This document shows positions 52,291 to 61,414 of a stretch of DNA of 64,000 bases, piece after piece. Source of the DNA: Mycolicibacterium austroafricanum (GTDB taxonomy: Bacteria > Actinomycetota > Actinomycetes > Mycobacteriales > Mycobacteriaceae); assembly GCF_000612725.1 (NCBI RefSeq), contig NZ_HG964461.1, positions 1 to 64,000 on the forward strand, in the 5' to 3' direction. The notes under the pieces are model-generated. The model did no database searches, had not been told where the DNA came from, and was given only the letters and a program-made list of their open reading frames with translations. Position numbers and translations under genes: made by a program. Each line of letters begins with the position of its first letter. The stretch's first letter is position 1.

Positions 52291-54846
52291 ATGTCCGCGC
52301 TGATCGATGACCTGTCCGCACTGCGCGCCGCCGGCGCGGACTCCGACGAGCTGTTCGCGGGGTTCGCGTTGTGGGCGGAGTCCAACGGCACGCCGCTCTA
52401 TCCCGCGCAGGAGGAGGCGCTGATCGAACTGGTCAGCGGCTCCAACGTCATCCTGGCCACACCGACCGGGTCGGGTAAGTCGCTGGTGGCCACCGGCGCG
52501 CAGTACTTCGCGCTTGCCGGCGCGGACGCGAGGAGCAGGAACAACCAGAGCCGGCGCAGCTATTACACCGCCCCGATCAAGGCGCTGGTCAGCGAGAAGT
52601 TCTTCGCGCTGTGCGAGGTGTTCGGGGCCGCCAATGTCGGCATGCTGACGGGCGACGCCGCCGTCAACGCCGACGCGCCGATCATCGCGTGCACCGCGGA
52701 GATCCTGGCGAACATCGCACTGAGGGAAGGGCGGGATGCCGACATCGGGCTGGCCGTGATGGACGAGTTCCACTTCTACGGCGACCCCGACCGCGGCTGG
52801 GCCTGGCAGGTGCCGCTGCTCGAGCTGCCCGACGCCCAGTTCCTACTGATGTCCGCGACCCTCGGGGACGTCACGTTCCTGCGGGAGGACCTGACCCGGC
52901 GCACCGGCCGGCCGACCGCGCTTGTCGCCAACGCCGAACGTCCGGTGCCGCTGTACTTCTCCTACGCGACCACGCCGATGCACGAGACGATCCAGGATCT
53001 CGTCGACACCGCGCAGTCGCCGATCTACGTCGTGCACTTCACCCAGGCGTCCGCGCTGGAGCGGGCGCAGGCGCTGATGAGCGTGAACGTCAGCACCAAG
53101 GAGGAGAAGGCGGCCATCGCCGACCATATCGGCGCGTTCCGTTTCTCCACGGCGTTCGGCTCGACGCTGTCGCGGCTGGTGCGGCACGGCATCGGGGTGC
53201 ATCACGCCGGCATGCTGCCCAAGTATCGCCGGCTTGTCGAACAGCTCGCGCAGGCCGGTCTGCTGAAGGTCATCTGCGGCACCGACACTCTCGGCGTCGG
53301 CATCAACGTCCCGATCCGCACCGTGGTCTTCTCGGCGCTGTCGAAGTACGACGGCACCCGCACCCGGCTGCTCAATGCCCGCGAGTTCCACCAGATCGCG
53401 GGCCGCGCCGGGCGGGCCGGTTTCGACACCGCAGGCACCGTCGTGGTCCAGGCGCCCGACCACGAGGTGGAGAACCTCAAGCAGTTCGCCAAGGTCGCCG
53501 ACGATCCGAAGAAGCGGCGGAAGTTGGTGCGGCGCAAGGTTCCCGAGGGCATGGTTCCGTGGAGCGAGGCGACGATGAAACGTCTGGTCGACGCTGTGCC
53601 GGAGCCATTGACAAGCAACATGAAGGTGTCGACGGCAATGATCCTCGACGTCGTCGACCGCCCCGGTGATCCGTTCGCGGCGATGCGCCGGCTGCTCACC
53701 GACAATCACGAGCCGCGCAAGCGGCAGCTGCGCCTGATCCGGGAAGCGGTCGGGATCGCGCGGTCGCTGATCCAGGCCGGCGTCGTGGAGCGGCTCGCCG
53801 AACCGGAACCCGACGGGAGGCGATACCAGCTGACCGTCGACCTGCCACCGGACTTCGCGTTGAACCAGCCGCTGTCGACGTTCGCGTTGGCAGCCATCGA
53901 CCTGCTCGACTCCACCTCGGAAAGCTATGCACTGGACGTGCTTTCGGTCATCGAAGCCACACTGGAGGACCCACGCCAGATCCTGGCCGCGCAGCTGAAC
54001 AAGGCCAGGGGCGAGGCGGTGGCGCAGATGAAGGCCGACGGCATCGAGTACGACGAGCGCATCGAACTGCTCGACGACGTCACCTACCCCAAGCCGCTGG
54101 CCGAGGTGCTGGAGCACGCCTTCGCGGTGTACCTGCAAAGCAACCCGTGGGCGGCCGACGGCAAGCTCTCGCCGAAGTCGGTCGCGCGCGAGATGTGGGA
54201 GCGCGCCTTCACGTTCCGCGAGTACGTCAGCGTCTACGGGCTGACCCGCTCGGAGGGCGCCGTGCTGCGCTACCTGTCCGATGCGTTCAAGGCGCTGCGT
54301 TCCGGCGTGCCTGCCGCCGCGCGCACCGAGGAGCTGACCGACATCGTCGAATGGCTCGGTGAGCTTGTGCGACAGGTGGATTCGAGCCTGCTCGACGAGT
54401 GGGAGCAACTGACCAGTCCGGACCAGCACGCTCGGCCTGCCCCAGAAATGCCAGCGGTTCCCGCGCGCCCGCGGCCGCTGACCGGCAACGAGCGGGCGTT
54501 CACGGCGATGATCCGGAATGCGCTGTTCCGCCGGGTGGAGTTGTTCGCCCGCGAACAGTGGGAGGAACTCGCGGCTCTCGACGGCCGGGCCGGGATGTCG
54601 GCGCAGGAGTGGCAGGACATCGGGGACGAGTACTTCGACGAACATGACGACGTGGGCACCGGCGCCGACGCGCGCGGCCCCGCATTGCTGATCTTCGATC
54701 GCAGGCGCGACGTGTGGCGGGTGCGGCAGATTCTCGATGATCCCGCCGGGGACCACGACTGGGGGTTCGAGGTCGAGGTCGATCTGGCGGCCTCCGACGA
54801 GGAAGGCACGGTTGTGATGCGGATGGTGGACGCCGGGCGCTTGTGA
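52291..54846 (+). CDS. DEAD/DEAH helicase with DUF3516 C-terminal region
   Basis: The product is 851 residues from the ATG at 52291. Walker A is ATPTGSGKS (Lys63), the Walker B box reads VMDEFHFYG (DEFH), SAT follows in LLMSATLGD and motif VI is QIAGRAGRAGF. The C-terminal half is the actinobacterial DUF3516 region. It is an SF2 helicase, likely on RNA; precise target unknown. The start lies 53 bases from the divergent acyltransferase start. Confidence 0.9.
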   Translation: MSALIDDLSALRAAGADSDELFAGFALWAESNGTPLYPAQEEALIELVSGSNVILATPTGSGKSLVATGAQYFALAGADARSRNNQSRRSYYTAPIKALVSEKFFALCEVFGAANVGMLTGDAAVNADAPIIACTAEILANIALREGRDADIGLAVMDEFHFYGDPDRGWAWQVPLLELPDAQFLLMSATLGDVTFLREDLTRRTGRPTALVANAERPVPLYFSYATTPMHETIQDLVDTAQSPIYVVHFTQASALERAQALMSVNVSTKEEKAAIADHIGAFRFSTAFGSTLSRLVRHGIGVHHAGMLPKYRRLVEQLAQAGLLKVICGTDTLGVGINVPIRTVVFSALSKYDGTRTRLLNAREFHQIAGRAGRAGFDTAGTVVVQAPDHEVENLKQFAKVADDPKKRRKLVRRKVPEGMVPWSEATMKRLVDAVPEPLTSNMKVSTAMILDVVDRPGDPFAAMRRLLTDNHEPRKRQLRLIREAVGIARSLIQAGVVERLAEPEPDGRRYQLTVDLPPDFALNQPLSTFALAAIDLLDSTSESYALDVLSVIEATLEDPRQILAAQLNKARGEAVAQMKADGIEYDERIELLDDVTYPKPLAEVLEHAFAVYLQSNPWAADGKLSPKSVAREMWERAFTFREYVSVYGLTRSEGAVLRYLSDAFKALRSGVPAAARTEELTDIVEWLGELVRQVDSSLLDEWEQLTSPDQHARPAPEMPAVPARPRPLTGNERAFTAMIRNALFRRVELFAREQWEELAALDGRAGMSAQEWQDIGDEYFDEHDDVGTGADARGPALLIFDRRRDVWRVRQILDDPAGDHDWGFEVEVDLAASDEEGTVVMRMVDAGRL

Positions 54847-54918
54847 TGGCTGTCTCTGTACGCGAAATCACAGGTCAGCGGGTTGATTTACGTAACCGTA
54901 ACACGGACCATGGAAGGA

Positions 54919-54953
54919 GTCCGGCCGGTGGGCGATCCCCGATCGCGCCGGAC
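54919..54953 (+). other. leader hairpin before the 47-residue gene
   Basis: GTCCGGC pairs with GCCGGAC and GCGATC with GATCGC around a CCC loop, with a CGGTGG bulge on the left arm. It sits between the helicase stop and the mini-protein and could be a terminator or a leader structure. Confidence 0.45.
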
Positions 54954-54982
54954 CCCAAACACAAGAATCAGGAGTACCCGTC

Positions 54983-55126
54983 ATGTCTTTCGCGCAGTAC
55001 CGTGCCGCCCGCCAGGTCGCTCGTGATCGGCGGCGCCTGTACGCGCGGATCGCGGCGATGCCGCACTCGACGGTTCGCGACGAGTTAGTCGCGGTCGCGC
55101 AGCGCTACGAGCGCAGCGCGCACTGA
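54983..55126 (+). CDS. 47-residue basic helical mini-protein
   Basis: ATG at 54983 follows AGGAG by eight bases. The sequence starts MSFAQYRAARQVARDRRR and continues arginine-rich and helical to SAH. Codon use is typical of the genome, and the good ribosome site supports expression. It falls below usual length limits. Basic and lacking a membrane segment, it might bind nucleic acid; I do not recognise it. Confidence 0.55.
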   Translation: MSFAQYRAARQVARDRRRLYARIAAMPHSTVRDELVAVAQRYERSAH

Positions 55127-55144
55127 CGCAATCCTCGATTCGAT

Positions 55145-55969
55145 TCAGTACCGCGCGACCTGCTCGGCGTAATCGTCGAGCAGGCGCAGCGATTCGTCCC
55201 GCGGTTTGGTCGGCAGCAGAAGGTTCAGCTGTCCGAACCCGAGATCTTCGGCCGCTTGCCAGTATTCGGGTTTGACCGGGGTGCCGAACATCGACAGCGG
55301 GACGTCGTGGCGGGCGCCCGCCCGGATCTGATCGACCCGCCGCCTGAGGGTGTCCACCGGCAGCGGGTTGGAGATCCAGCCGGCCTCGTGGCGGATGATC
55401 CGCTTGACGGTGGCATCGGAGTCGCCACCGATCAGAATCGGCGGATGCGGCTTCTGCACCGGCTTGGGCCGCAGATACGACGCGTCGAAATCCACATATT
55501 TGCCGTGATATTCGGCGGGTTCGGCGGTCCACAGCGCCTTGATGGCCTCGATGCGTTCGTCCAGCAGCGCGCCCCGCGTCTTCGGATCGGTGCCGTGATG
55601 GCGTAGCTCCTCCAGGTTCCAGCCGGCCCCCACACCGAAAACGAAGCGGCCGTTCGATATCAGGTCGATGCTCGCGGCCTCTTTCGCCGTGATGATCGGA
55701 TCACGCTGGATCAGCAGCGCGATCCCGGTGACCAGCTCGATGCTGGTGGTGACGGCGGCGGCCGCGGCCAACGTCACGAAGGGGTCCAGCGTCCGGTAGT
55801 AGATCGACGGCAGTTCGCCGCCCAGCGGATACGCCGACTCCCGGCTCGCCGGGATGTGCGTGTGCTCGGCGACCGCCAGCGAGCCGAAGCCCCGGTCCTC
55901 GACCGCCCGTGCCAGCGAAACCGGGTCGATGGTGGTGTCGTTGACGAACGTGGCGATACCGAATTTCAT
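55145..55969 (-). CDS. LLM-class F420-dependent oxidoreductase
   Basis: The product is 274 residues. The opening MKFGIATFVNDTTIDPVSLARAVEDRGFGSLAVAEHTHIP, ELVTGIALLIQRDPI and RFVFGVGAGWNLEE are conserved luciferase-like blocks. In mycobacteria such proteins mostly use F420 rather than FMN. The substrate is unknown. It converges with the mini-protein gene with an 18-base gap. Confidence 0.88.
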   Translation of the reverse strand: MKFGIATFVNDTTIDPVSLARAVEDRGFGSLAVAEHTHIPASRESAYPLGGELPSIYYRTLDPFVTLAAAAAVTTSIELVTGIALLIQRDPIITAKEAASIDLISNGRFVFGVGAGWNLEELRHHGTDPKTRGALLDERIEAIKALWTAEPAEYHGKYVDFDASYLRPKPVQKPHPPILIGGDSDATVKRIIRHEAGWISNPLPVDTLRRRVDQIRAGARHDVPLSMFGTPVKPEYWQAAEDLGFGQLNLLLPTKPRDESLRLLDDYAEQVARY

Positions 55970-56064
55970 CTGCGCTCCTCCGGTGGTTCAGGCGCGGGCG
56001 ACGTCCCGCCGAAAGAAGGCTATTCCCCGGCGGTCAAACCACCTGTATCCGGATCGATATCCAA

Positions 56065-56090
56065 GTTTGCCTCCTCAGTCACATGGGTAA
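56065..56090 (+). promoter_or_regulatory. sigma-F-type promoter for the gene at 56160
   Basis: GTTT (56065-56068) and GGGTAA (56085-56090) are 16 bases apart, with the ATG 69 bases downstream. It matches the sigma-F pattern closely. Confidence 0.58.
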
Positions 56091-56159
56091 CTTCAGTCAC
56101 AGCGCTCAGACGTCGGCGCTCTCCACAACATCAGAGAAAGAAACGAATGGACCATCGCC

Positions 56160-56630
56160 ATGAACACCGTCCTGTATTTCAGCGCCAACGGCGCCGTGTA
56201 TGAGACCCGCGCGTACACCAAGGCCGACATCGACCACCTCATCCAGGACCAGGGCCTGCACTGCCTGACCAGTGCCGACAACCAGTTCGACTTCTGGTTC
56301 AGCCCGTCCGCCCGCGGATGTCAACGCCGCACCAACCAGTTCGCCACCGAATTGCTCTTGGCGACAACCGACTTCACCGCAAAGACCGTTCCGCTGCTGC
56401 GCGGGGGCGTCGTCGTCGCCACCCATGACGGCGACGGAGATCTCGACGGTCTCAGCTGGCAGCAACTCGACATGCTGGCCCGGCACGCCCGCTCGGTGTC
56501 CAGGCGCGATGAGCGGGTGCTGCGCCGGCGAGTGGTCCGCGAGGACCACCGGCTGCGGCACGAAGCCGCCACCCCTGCGCCCACTTTCGTCAGCTGCGCG
56601 CGTCCGCGCACGCCGGTCCGGCTGGGTTGA
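56160..56630 (+). CDS. hypothetical protein
   Basis: The product is 156 residues. The N-terminal half is a compact alpha/beta sequence (TVLYFSANGAVYETRAYTKADIDHL, NQFDFWFSPSARGCQRRTNQ, GGVVVATHDGDGDL), the C-terminal third is arginine-rich. Family not recognised; no signal or membrane segment. The sigma-F-type promoter suggests stationary-phase or stress expression. A hairpin terminator follows at 56668-56697. Confidence 0.65.
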   Translation: MNTVLYFSANGAVYETRAYTKADIDHLIQDQGLHCLTSADNQFDFWFSPSARGCQRRTNQFATELLLATTDFTAKTVPLLRGGVVVATHDGDGDLDGLSWQQLDMLARHARSVSRRDERVLRRRVVREDHRLRHEAATPAPTFVSCARPRTPVRLG

Positions 56631-56667
56631 CGTCCGCCGCGACGGGGTACCTGCCCGGCCGACGAGA

Positions 56668-56697
56668 ATCGGCCCCCCGCTGACGCAGGGGGCCGAT
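56668..56697. terminator. bidirectional terminator hairpin
   Basis: ATCGGCCCCC and GGGGGCCGAT form a perfect 10-pair stem with a 10-base loop that can pair further (GC/GC). It lies between the convergent genes ending at 56630 and 56709. Confidence 0.8.
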
Positions 56698-56708
56698 AAC
56701 TCACCTCG

Positions 56709-58070
56709 TCACTCGGAGTCGGTGTCAGAACCCGCATCCGAGTCGGCGGACGTGTCCGCGGCGCTCGACTCGCCGTCAGCGCCCGCATCGTCCGCGTCGT
56801 CGGCGGCGTCCTCATCCGCTGCGCCCGCGTCCACTCCCTCGGTCTCGGTGGTGTCCTCGATCTCGTCGGCGATCTCGTCATCGACAACGTCGTCAGTGGT
56901 CTCGTCCACCACCGGATCGGTGGGGTCCTCGACCTCCGGCGTTGCCTCGGACTCGGCGGGAACCTCGGTCTCCTCGTCGGCCACCGCACCGGCCGCGGGG
57001 TCGGTCTCCGGCGTCTGCTCGGTGGTGGACGACACCGGAGTCACCTCTACGGGCGTTGCGCCCGGCACATCCAGGGTCACCAGCGCGGAGGTTGCCGGCG
57101 TGGACGTGGACGTGACGGCGGGAACGACCGGCTTCTTCAGCGCGGCGGCGATGGTCTGCGGGAGCTTGACGAACAGCGCGTCGAGCGTGCCACCGGCGGA
57201 GAACAGACCGGGGAAGTTCTCCGGGCTGTAGATCGGGTTGCCTTCCTCGTCGTGGCCGAAGTACGGCTTGTACCCGTTGAGGAAGGCGCCGGTGATCAAA
57301 CCCGGAGCGTTGACCAGCGCGGTGAACGCATCCTTGAGGTTGCCCTCCTTCACCGACGCGAACACGGTGTCGGCCACGTTCATCGCCGCGAAGAACGCGG
57401 TGATCGGCGGCGACATCAGGCCCTTGGAGATCGTGATGATGTTGCCGCGGGTGATCAGCGAGTCGTAGACCCGACCGACGGCGTCGAACATCGCCTTGGG
57501 GATGGTCAGGAGCGACGTCAGCGGGAAGGCCAGATTCTCCATGGCGACCAGCGCCCAGGTGTTGAGCTCGACCAGCGCCTCGGTGAACTGCCCGGCGGCG
57601 AGGAACTCGCCGGCTGCCTGCAGTCGCACCGGAAGGTTGGTCAGCGAGCGCTGCACGCCCTCTGCGGCGCCCACGAGGCCGGTGCCGCGACGGGTGCCCG
57701 CCTCCGCCGCCGTCATACCCCAGATCGTCTTGAGATGGCCGACCTGGTTCTCGCCGATCTGGTTCAGGATCGGGAACGGGTTGTTCCACAGCGCGGTGCC
57801 GATGGCGCCGGCCTGCGTGAACGAGTTGGTGAAGACGTTCTGCCACACCAGCAGCGGGTTCTCCAACACCGGGTTCGTCGAGGCGGTGAGCTGCACCGCG
57901 GCCTGCCGGATGTCCGGCATGGAGTTCGTCGGCGCGACGGGGTTCACCGCGATGGCGCCGGCGCACACCATGGCGGCGCCTGCCACCAGGTACTTGTTCA
58001 CTCGCGAAGCCGACTTCACGTCAAGCGACCGAGTGGCTGCACCGAACGCGACCGGAAGTGCTTGTTGCAC
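56709..58070 (-). CDS. gjpA: GjpA-type outer-membrane porin
   Basis: The product is 453 residues from the GTG at 58068-58070, with AAGGAG upstream. The opening (QQALPVAFGAATRSLDV, then NKYLVAGAAMVCAGAIAVNPV) is an export signal. The central 260 residues contain PLLVWQNVFTNSFTQAGAIG and GHLKTIWGMTAAEAGTRRG. The last 110 residues are very acidic and disordered (Asp, Glu, Thr). It resembles the GjpA porin family known from Gordonia and mycobacteria by memory. Iron-box-like palindromes lie upstream. Confidence 0.7.
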   Translation of the reverse strand: MQQALPVAFGAATRSLDVKSASRVNKYLVAGAAMVCAGAIAVNPVAPTNSMPDIRQAAVQLTASTNPVLENPLLVWQNVFTNSFTQAGAIGTALWNNPFPILNQIGENQVGHLKTIWGMTAAEAGTRRGTGLVGAAEGVQRSLTNLPVRLQAAGEFLAAGQFTEALVELNTWALVAMENLAFPLTSLLTIPKAMFDAVGRVYDSLITRGNIITISKGLMSPPITAFFAAMNVADTVFASVKEGNLKDAFTALVNAPGLITGAFLNGYKPYFGHDEEGNPIYSPENFPGLFSAGGTLDALFVKLPQTIAAALKKPVVPAVTSTSTPATSALVTLDVPGATPVEVTPVSSTTEQTPETDPAAGAVADEETEVPAESEATPEVEDPTDPVVDETTDDVVDDEIADEIEDTTETEGVDAGAADEDAADDADDAGADGESSAADTSADSDAGSDTDSE

Positions 58071-58117
58071 GAATACTCCTTAGGACTGGTCATGGGCCCC
58101 CTTGGGCTGCTCGAAAC

Positions 58118-58162
58118 TTAGCTGAGGGTTTCCTAAGTATCAATAGGGTTGCCTACCCTCAG
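58118..58162 (-). promoter_or_regulatory. IdeR-box-like palindromes before the GjpA-type gene
   Basis: Two 19-base stretches resemble the iron box TTAGGTTAGGCTAACCTAA: 58118-58136 matches at 14 of 19 positions and 58143-58161 at 13. They overlap a longer inverted repeat (CTGAGGGT 58122-58129, ACCCTCAG 58155-58162). The block lies 48 bases from the GTG. Iron control is a suggestion, not shown. Confidence 0.4.
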
Positions 58163-58269
58163 TTAGGTTCGCTTGTTAGCTGACTTTTGCTGTAGCGGGC
58201 CTTGTGTCGGCATACGCAATGTTCAGCACCGGTGACATGCGAGGGGTGATTTTGCGCGATGGTCAAAAA

Positions 58270-58305
58270 AGCGCCGTAGAGGTCTGCGCGACCCCGAACG
58301 GCGCT
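58270..58305 (+). promoter_or_regulatory. 8-bp inverted repeat before the amidase start
   Basis: AGCGCCGT (58270-58277) and ACGGCGCT (58298-58305) are perfect complements with 20 bases between them, 12 bases before the GTG. Possible operator or a leader hairpin. Confidence 0.35.
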
Positions 58306-58316
58306 ACGGTCGGGGC

Positions 58317-59786
58317 GTGGATTTCCAGGAGTACCGCTCTCACGACGCAACCGGACTGGCCCGGCTGGTGGCCGAGAAACAGGTGACCGCCGACGAACTG
58401 CTGGCCCTGGCGCAGGCGCGGGCCGCGCAGGTGAACCCGCGGATCAACGCCATCGTGCGCGACGTCCCCGCCGCACCCGCCGGTACCGCCGACGGCCCGT
58501 TCGCCGGGGTGCCGTTCCTGATCAAGGACCTGGCACAGGATTACGCGGGACTACCGAGTTCGCGAGGGTCGCGCGCGCTGATGTCGCTGCCTGCGGCCGA
58601 GCACTCGACGATCGTGCAGCGCTGGATCGACGCGGGAGTGGTCATCTTCGGCAAGACCAACACCCCCGAGTTCGGCGCCAAGGGAATCACCGAACCGGTC
58701 GCCTGGGGGCCGACGCGCAACCCCTGGGATGTGACCCGGACTCCTGGCGGCTCCTCCGGCGGGTCCGCGGCCGCCGTCGCAGCCGGCATCGTGCCCTGTG
58801 CCGGAGCGAATGACGGTGGCGGGTCGATCCGTATCCCGGCGGCGTGTTGCGGGTTGGTCGGGTTGAAGCCCGGCCGCGGACTCACTCCGATGGGACCGGA
58901 ACTCGGTGAGTCGATGCACGGCTCGGCGGTGCAGGGCGTCGTGTCGCGCACCGTCCGTGACACCGCCGCGATGCTCGACGTCATCAGCGGCGGGGAACCC
59001 TGGGGGCCCTTCACCCCCGGAATGCCCAACGCGCCGTTCGCTTCCTGCGTCGGACAGGACCCCGGCCGGTTGCGCATCGGGGTCCGGGTTCCGACCGCGA
59101 TCACCCCGGTGCCGCACCGCGAGGCGTTCGCCGCCGTCGAGGCGACCGTGCACACACTCACCGATCTCGGACACCACGTCGATGAGCTGCCGAAGGCCCC
59201 GTTCGACGACGCCGCACTGGCCCGTGAGTTCCTGCTCACCTGGTTCGTCTACACGGCGTGGGAGCTCGCCGACGCCAAGCGGCTGACGGGTGCGGGCGAC
59301 GACGCCTTCGAACGCGACACGCTGATCCTGGCCGCCATCGGCCGGGCGACGAGCAGCGTGGACTATCTCGATGCCGTGCAGCGCCGTCATGACCACACCC
59401 GTCGGCTGACGAGGTTCTTCGACTCGTACGACCTGTTGCTGACGCCCTCGCTCGCCACTCCCCCGCCGGCCATCGGCGAGTTCGACCTTCCGGTCGCGCT
59501 GCAGAAGGCCTCGGACGTACTGCTCAAGACCCGCACCGCGCATCTGTTGCGGTTCACCAAGATCGTCGACGACATCGTGGACAAGAACCTCGGTTGGGTG
59601 CCCTACACGCAACTGGCGAACATCACTGGGCGCCCAGCGATTTCACTTCCTCTGCACTGGACCGAGGAAGGTCTGCCGCTGGGCGTCCAGTTCGTCGCGC
59701 CGTTGGGTGGCGAATCGCTGCTCGTCCGGTTGGCCGCCCAACTCGAGCAGGCGATGCCGTGGCGGGACCGCGTCGCGCCGGTCTGA
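58317..59786 (+). CDS. amidase (amidase signature family)
   Basis: The product is 489 residues from the GTG at 58317. The signature TPGGSSGGSAAAVAAG holds Ser/cis-Ser, with the catalytic Lys in VPFLIKDLAQ and the nucleophile serine in GGGSIRIPAA. Length is typical. It hydrolyses an amide to acid and ammonia. It converges on the nitrile hydratase operon with a one-base gap, so it could act on the amides that operon makes. The inverted repeat upstream may control it. Confidence 0.88.
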   Translation: MDFQEYRSHDATGLARLVAEKQVTADELLALAQARAAQVNPRINAIVRDVPAAPAGTADGPFAGVPFLIKDLAQDYAGLPSSRGSRALMSLPAAEHSTIVQRWIDAGVVIFGKTNTPEFGAKGITEPVAWGPTRNPWDVTRTPGGSSGGSAAAVAAGIVPCAGANDGGGSIRIPAACCGLVGLKPGRGLTPMGPELGESMHGSAVQGVVSRTVRDTAAMLDVISGGEPWGPFTPGMPNAPFASCVGQDPGRLRIGVRVPTAITPVPHREAFAAVEATVHTLTDLGHHVDELPKAPFDDAALAREFLLTWFVYTAWELADAKRLTGAGDDAFERDTLILAAIGRATSSVDYLDAVQRRHDHTRRLTRFFDSYDLLLTPSLATPPPAIGEFDLPVALQKASDVLLKTRTAHLLRFTKIVDDIVDKNLGWVPYTQLANITGRPAISLPLHWTEEGLPLGVQFVAPLGGESLLVRLAAQLEQAMPWRDRVAPV

Positions 59787-59787
59787 G

Positions 59788-60465
59788 TCAGGCCGGATTG
59801 AACAGCCGCGGCTCCCACCAGGCGCCGCTCTTGAACCGCTCCAAGCTCTTCGCCGCGGCCAGCACGCCGAGGTCGGCGAGGGGTTCGACGACGATCACCA
59901 GCAGGTAGGCCGCCCCGAAGAGCGCGACGCTGCTGACGGCTTCGGCGGTGAACCCTTCGCCGTAGAGCGCCCAGAACGTCACCCAGGACACGATGCCGGC
60001 CTGGTAGGTGGCCGAGAGTGTCAGCGCCTGACGGTATTTCAGGTCGACGTAGCGGGTTTTCGGCGCGATGGTCCTGTTCGCCACGTACTGCAGCGCGAAC
60101 AGCGGCACCAACAGGGTGGTGATGTTCATGCCGTACTGCGGCAGGTCGAAGGGGGCGAAGGCCATGCCCTGGACGAGGAGACCCAGCGCGAGTCCGACGG
60201 CCGCGGGTGCCGCCCCGAACAGAAGGAACAGCGTGGAGCCCAGGATCAGGTGGACCTCGGACACTCCGACCGGGTAGTGCGGGAACACCTGGAAGAACAC
60301 CAGCACCAGGGCGGTGGTCGCCGCGGATCCCAGCATCAGCGATCCCGCGCCGCGCTCCTTGATGTGCTTCCACGCCGCGTTCAGTGCGTAGGCACCGGTG
60401 CCGGCGGCTGTGGCATAACTGAGGACGATCTTCGCGCCGTCGACGACTCCTGGCTCGATGTGCAT
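59788..60465 (-). CDS. cbiM: CbiM-like cobalt ECF-type permease component
   Basis: The product is 225 residues from the ATG at 60463-60465, opening MHIEPGVVDGAK (CbiM proteins begin MHI.dG). Six to seven membrane helices and QVFPHYPVGVSEVHLILGSTLF fit the CbiM/NikM family. Cobalt uptake would supply the nitrile hydratase encoded next to it. The CbiQ and CbiO partners are not in the window. Last gene of the nitrile hydratase operon, 23 bases after the accessory gene. Confidence 0.75.
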   Translation of the reverse strand: MHIEPGVVDGAKIVLSYATAAGTGAYALNAAWKHIKERGAGSLMLGSAATTALVLVFFQVFPHYPVGVSEVHLILGSTLFLLFGAAPAAVGLALGLLVQGMAFAPFDLPQYGMNITTLLVPLFALQYVANRTIAPKTRYVDLKYRQALTLSATYQAGIVSWVTFWALYGEGFTAEAVSSVALFGAAYLLVIVVEPLADLGVLAAAKSLERFKSGAWWEPRLFNPA

Positions 60466-60488
60466 CGTCGTACCTTTCTGTTCGGGGG

Positions 60489-60797
60489 TCAGTGGTGGTC
60501 GTCGGCGACGGCGTGGTCGCCGTCGTCGGTGGCAAGGGGCTTGGTCAACAGTTCCCGCTGTTTCACAACGTGTTCCAGTGCCGAGACCCAGTGGTCGTAA
60601 TACTGCCATTCGCCGCGGCCGGGGTCGGTCGAGGTCTCCCAGGCGCCGATCGTGTCGATCAGGCTCTGCTGGAATTCACTCCACGGGTAGTGCCCGAACT
60701 CCGACAGTGCCAGCGCGAGGCCGAACGCCCTGCGTTGCCACTCGTGGTCGAAGGACGGGGCAGCCTGGTCGGTGGTGCAGGTGCTGTGGAGTGTCAT
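60489..60797 (-). CDS. nitrile hydratase accessory protein (activator-type)
   Basis: The product is 102 residues. FDHEWQRRAFGLALALSEFGHYPWSEFQQ and YYDHWVSALEHVVKQRELLT match the small accessory proteins that deliver cobalt to nitrile hydratase alpha subunits, with an overall resemblance to the beta-subunit N-terminus. The ATG overlaps the alpha stop by ATGA. Its His/Asp-rich tail (DDGDHAVADDHH) could bind metal. Confidence 0.85.
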   Translation of the reverse strand: MTLHSTCTTDQAAPSFDHEWQRRAFGLALALSEFGHYPWSEFQQSLIDTIGAWETSTDPGRGEWQYYDHWVSALEHVVKQRELLTKPLATDDGDHAVADDHH

Positions 60798-61414
60798 GCC
60801 GGCTGCCCTGCCAGCGCCACACCGATCATCGATTCGGTGGTGACCAGGTCCATCAGTTCGGCGTCGGTGAGATCTTCGGTACCCGAGGGTCTTTCCGGGA
60901 TGACGAACCACCGTGAGTGTCCGCTGGAGTCCCACACCTTGATCTCGGTGTCTTCCGGCAGGGCGACACCGACCTCGGCGAGCACCGTCCGGGGTTCGCG
61001 GGCGGCCCGCGCGCGGAACACCGGATCCTTGTACCAGTAGGGCGGAAGCCCGAGCACCGGCCACGGGAAGCACGAGCACAACGTGCAGATGACGACGTTG
61101 TGCACGCCGGGAACGTTGGCGACGGCCTGCAGGTGTTCCCCCTCGGCCCCGGCCATGCCCTCCGGCAGGTCCAGTTCGGCCAGCGCGGCCGGGGTGTCGT
61201 CGACCACCCGCGCCGCGAAGTCCGGATCGGTCCACGCCTTCACCACGATCTTCTTGCCGTTCAACGGTGTCATCTCGGATTCGAAGTAGGACAACACCTT
61301 TTCGACGGTCGCAGCGGTGATGACGCCCTTTTCGATCAGCAGATGCTCGAGCGCGGCGACGCGGTCGGCGCTGGACTTCTCCCGATCGGCCGGGTACGCG
61401 AACTGGTCTGTCAC
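60794..61414 (-). CDS. nthA: nitrile hydratase alpha subunit, cobalt type
   Basis: The product is 206 residues from the GTG at 61412-61414, overlapping the beta stop by GTGA. The metal site is VICTLCSCFPWPVLGLPP (Cys110, Cys113, Cys115). CTLCSC marks the cobalt type; iron enzymes have CSLCSC. Cys113 and Cys115 are the residues expected to be oxidised to sulfinic and sulfenic forms. With the beta subunit it hydrates nitriles to amides. Confidence 0.93.
   Translation of the reverse strand: MTDQFAYPADREKSSADRVAALEHLLIEKGVITAATVEKVLSYFESEMTPLNGKKIVVKAWTDPDFAARVVDDTPAALAELDLPEGMAGAEGEHLQAVANVPGVHNVVICTLCSCFPWPVLGLPPYWYKDPVFRARAAREPRTVLAEVGVALPEDTEIKVWDSSGHSRWFVIPERPSGTEDLTDAELMDLVTTESMIGVALAGQPA

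Noticed and set aside
60794..61414. Iron-type nitrile hydratase
   Set aside because: The metal site reads CTLCSC, the cobalt form, and a CbiM-like permease is adjacent.
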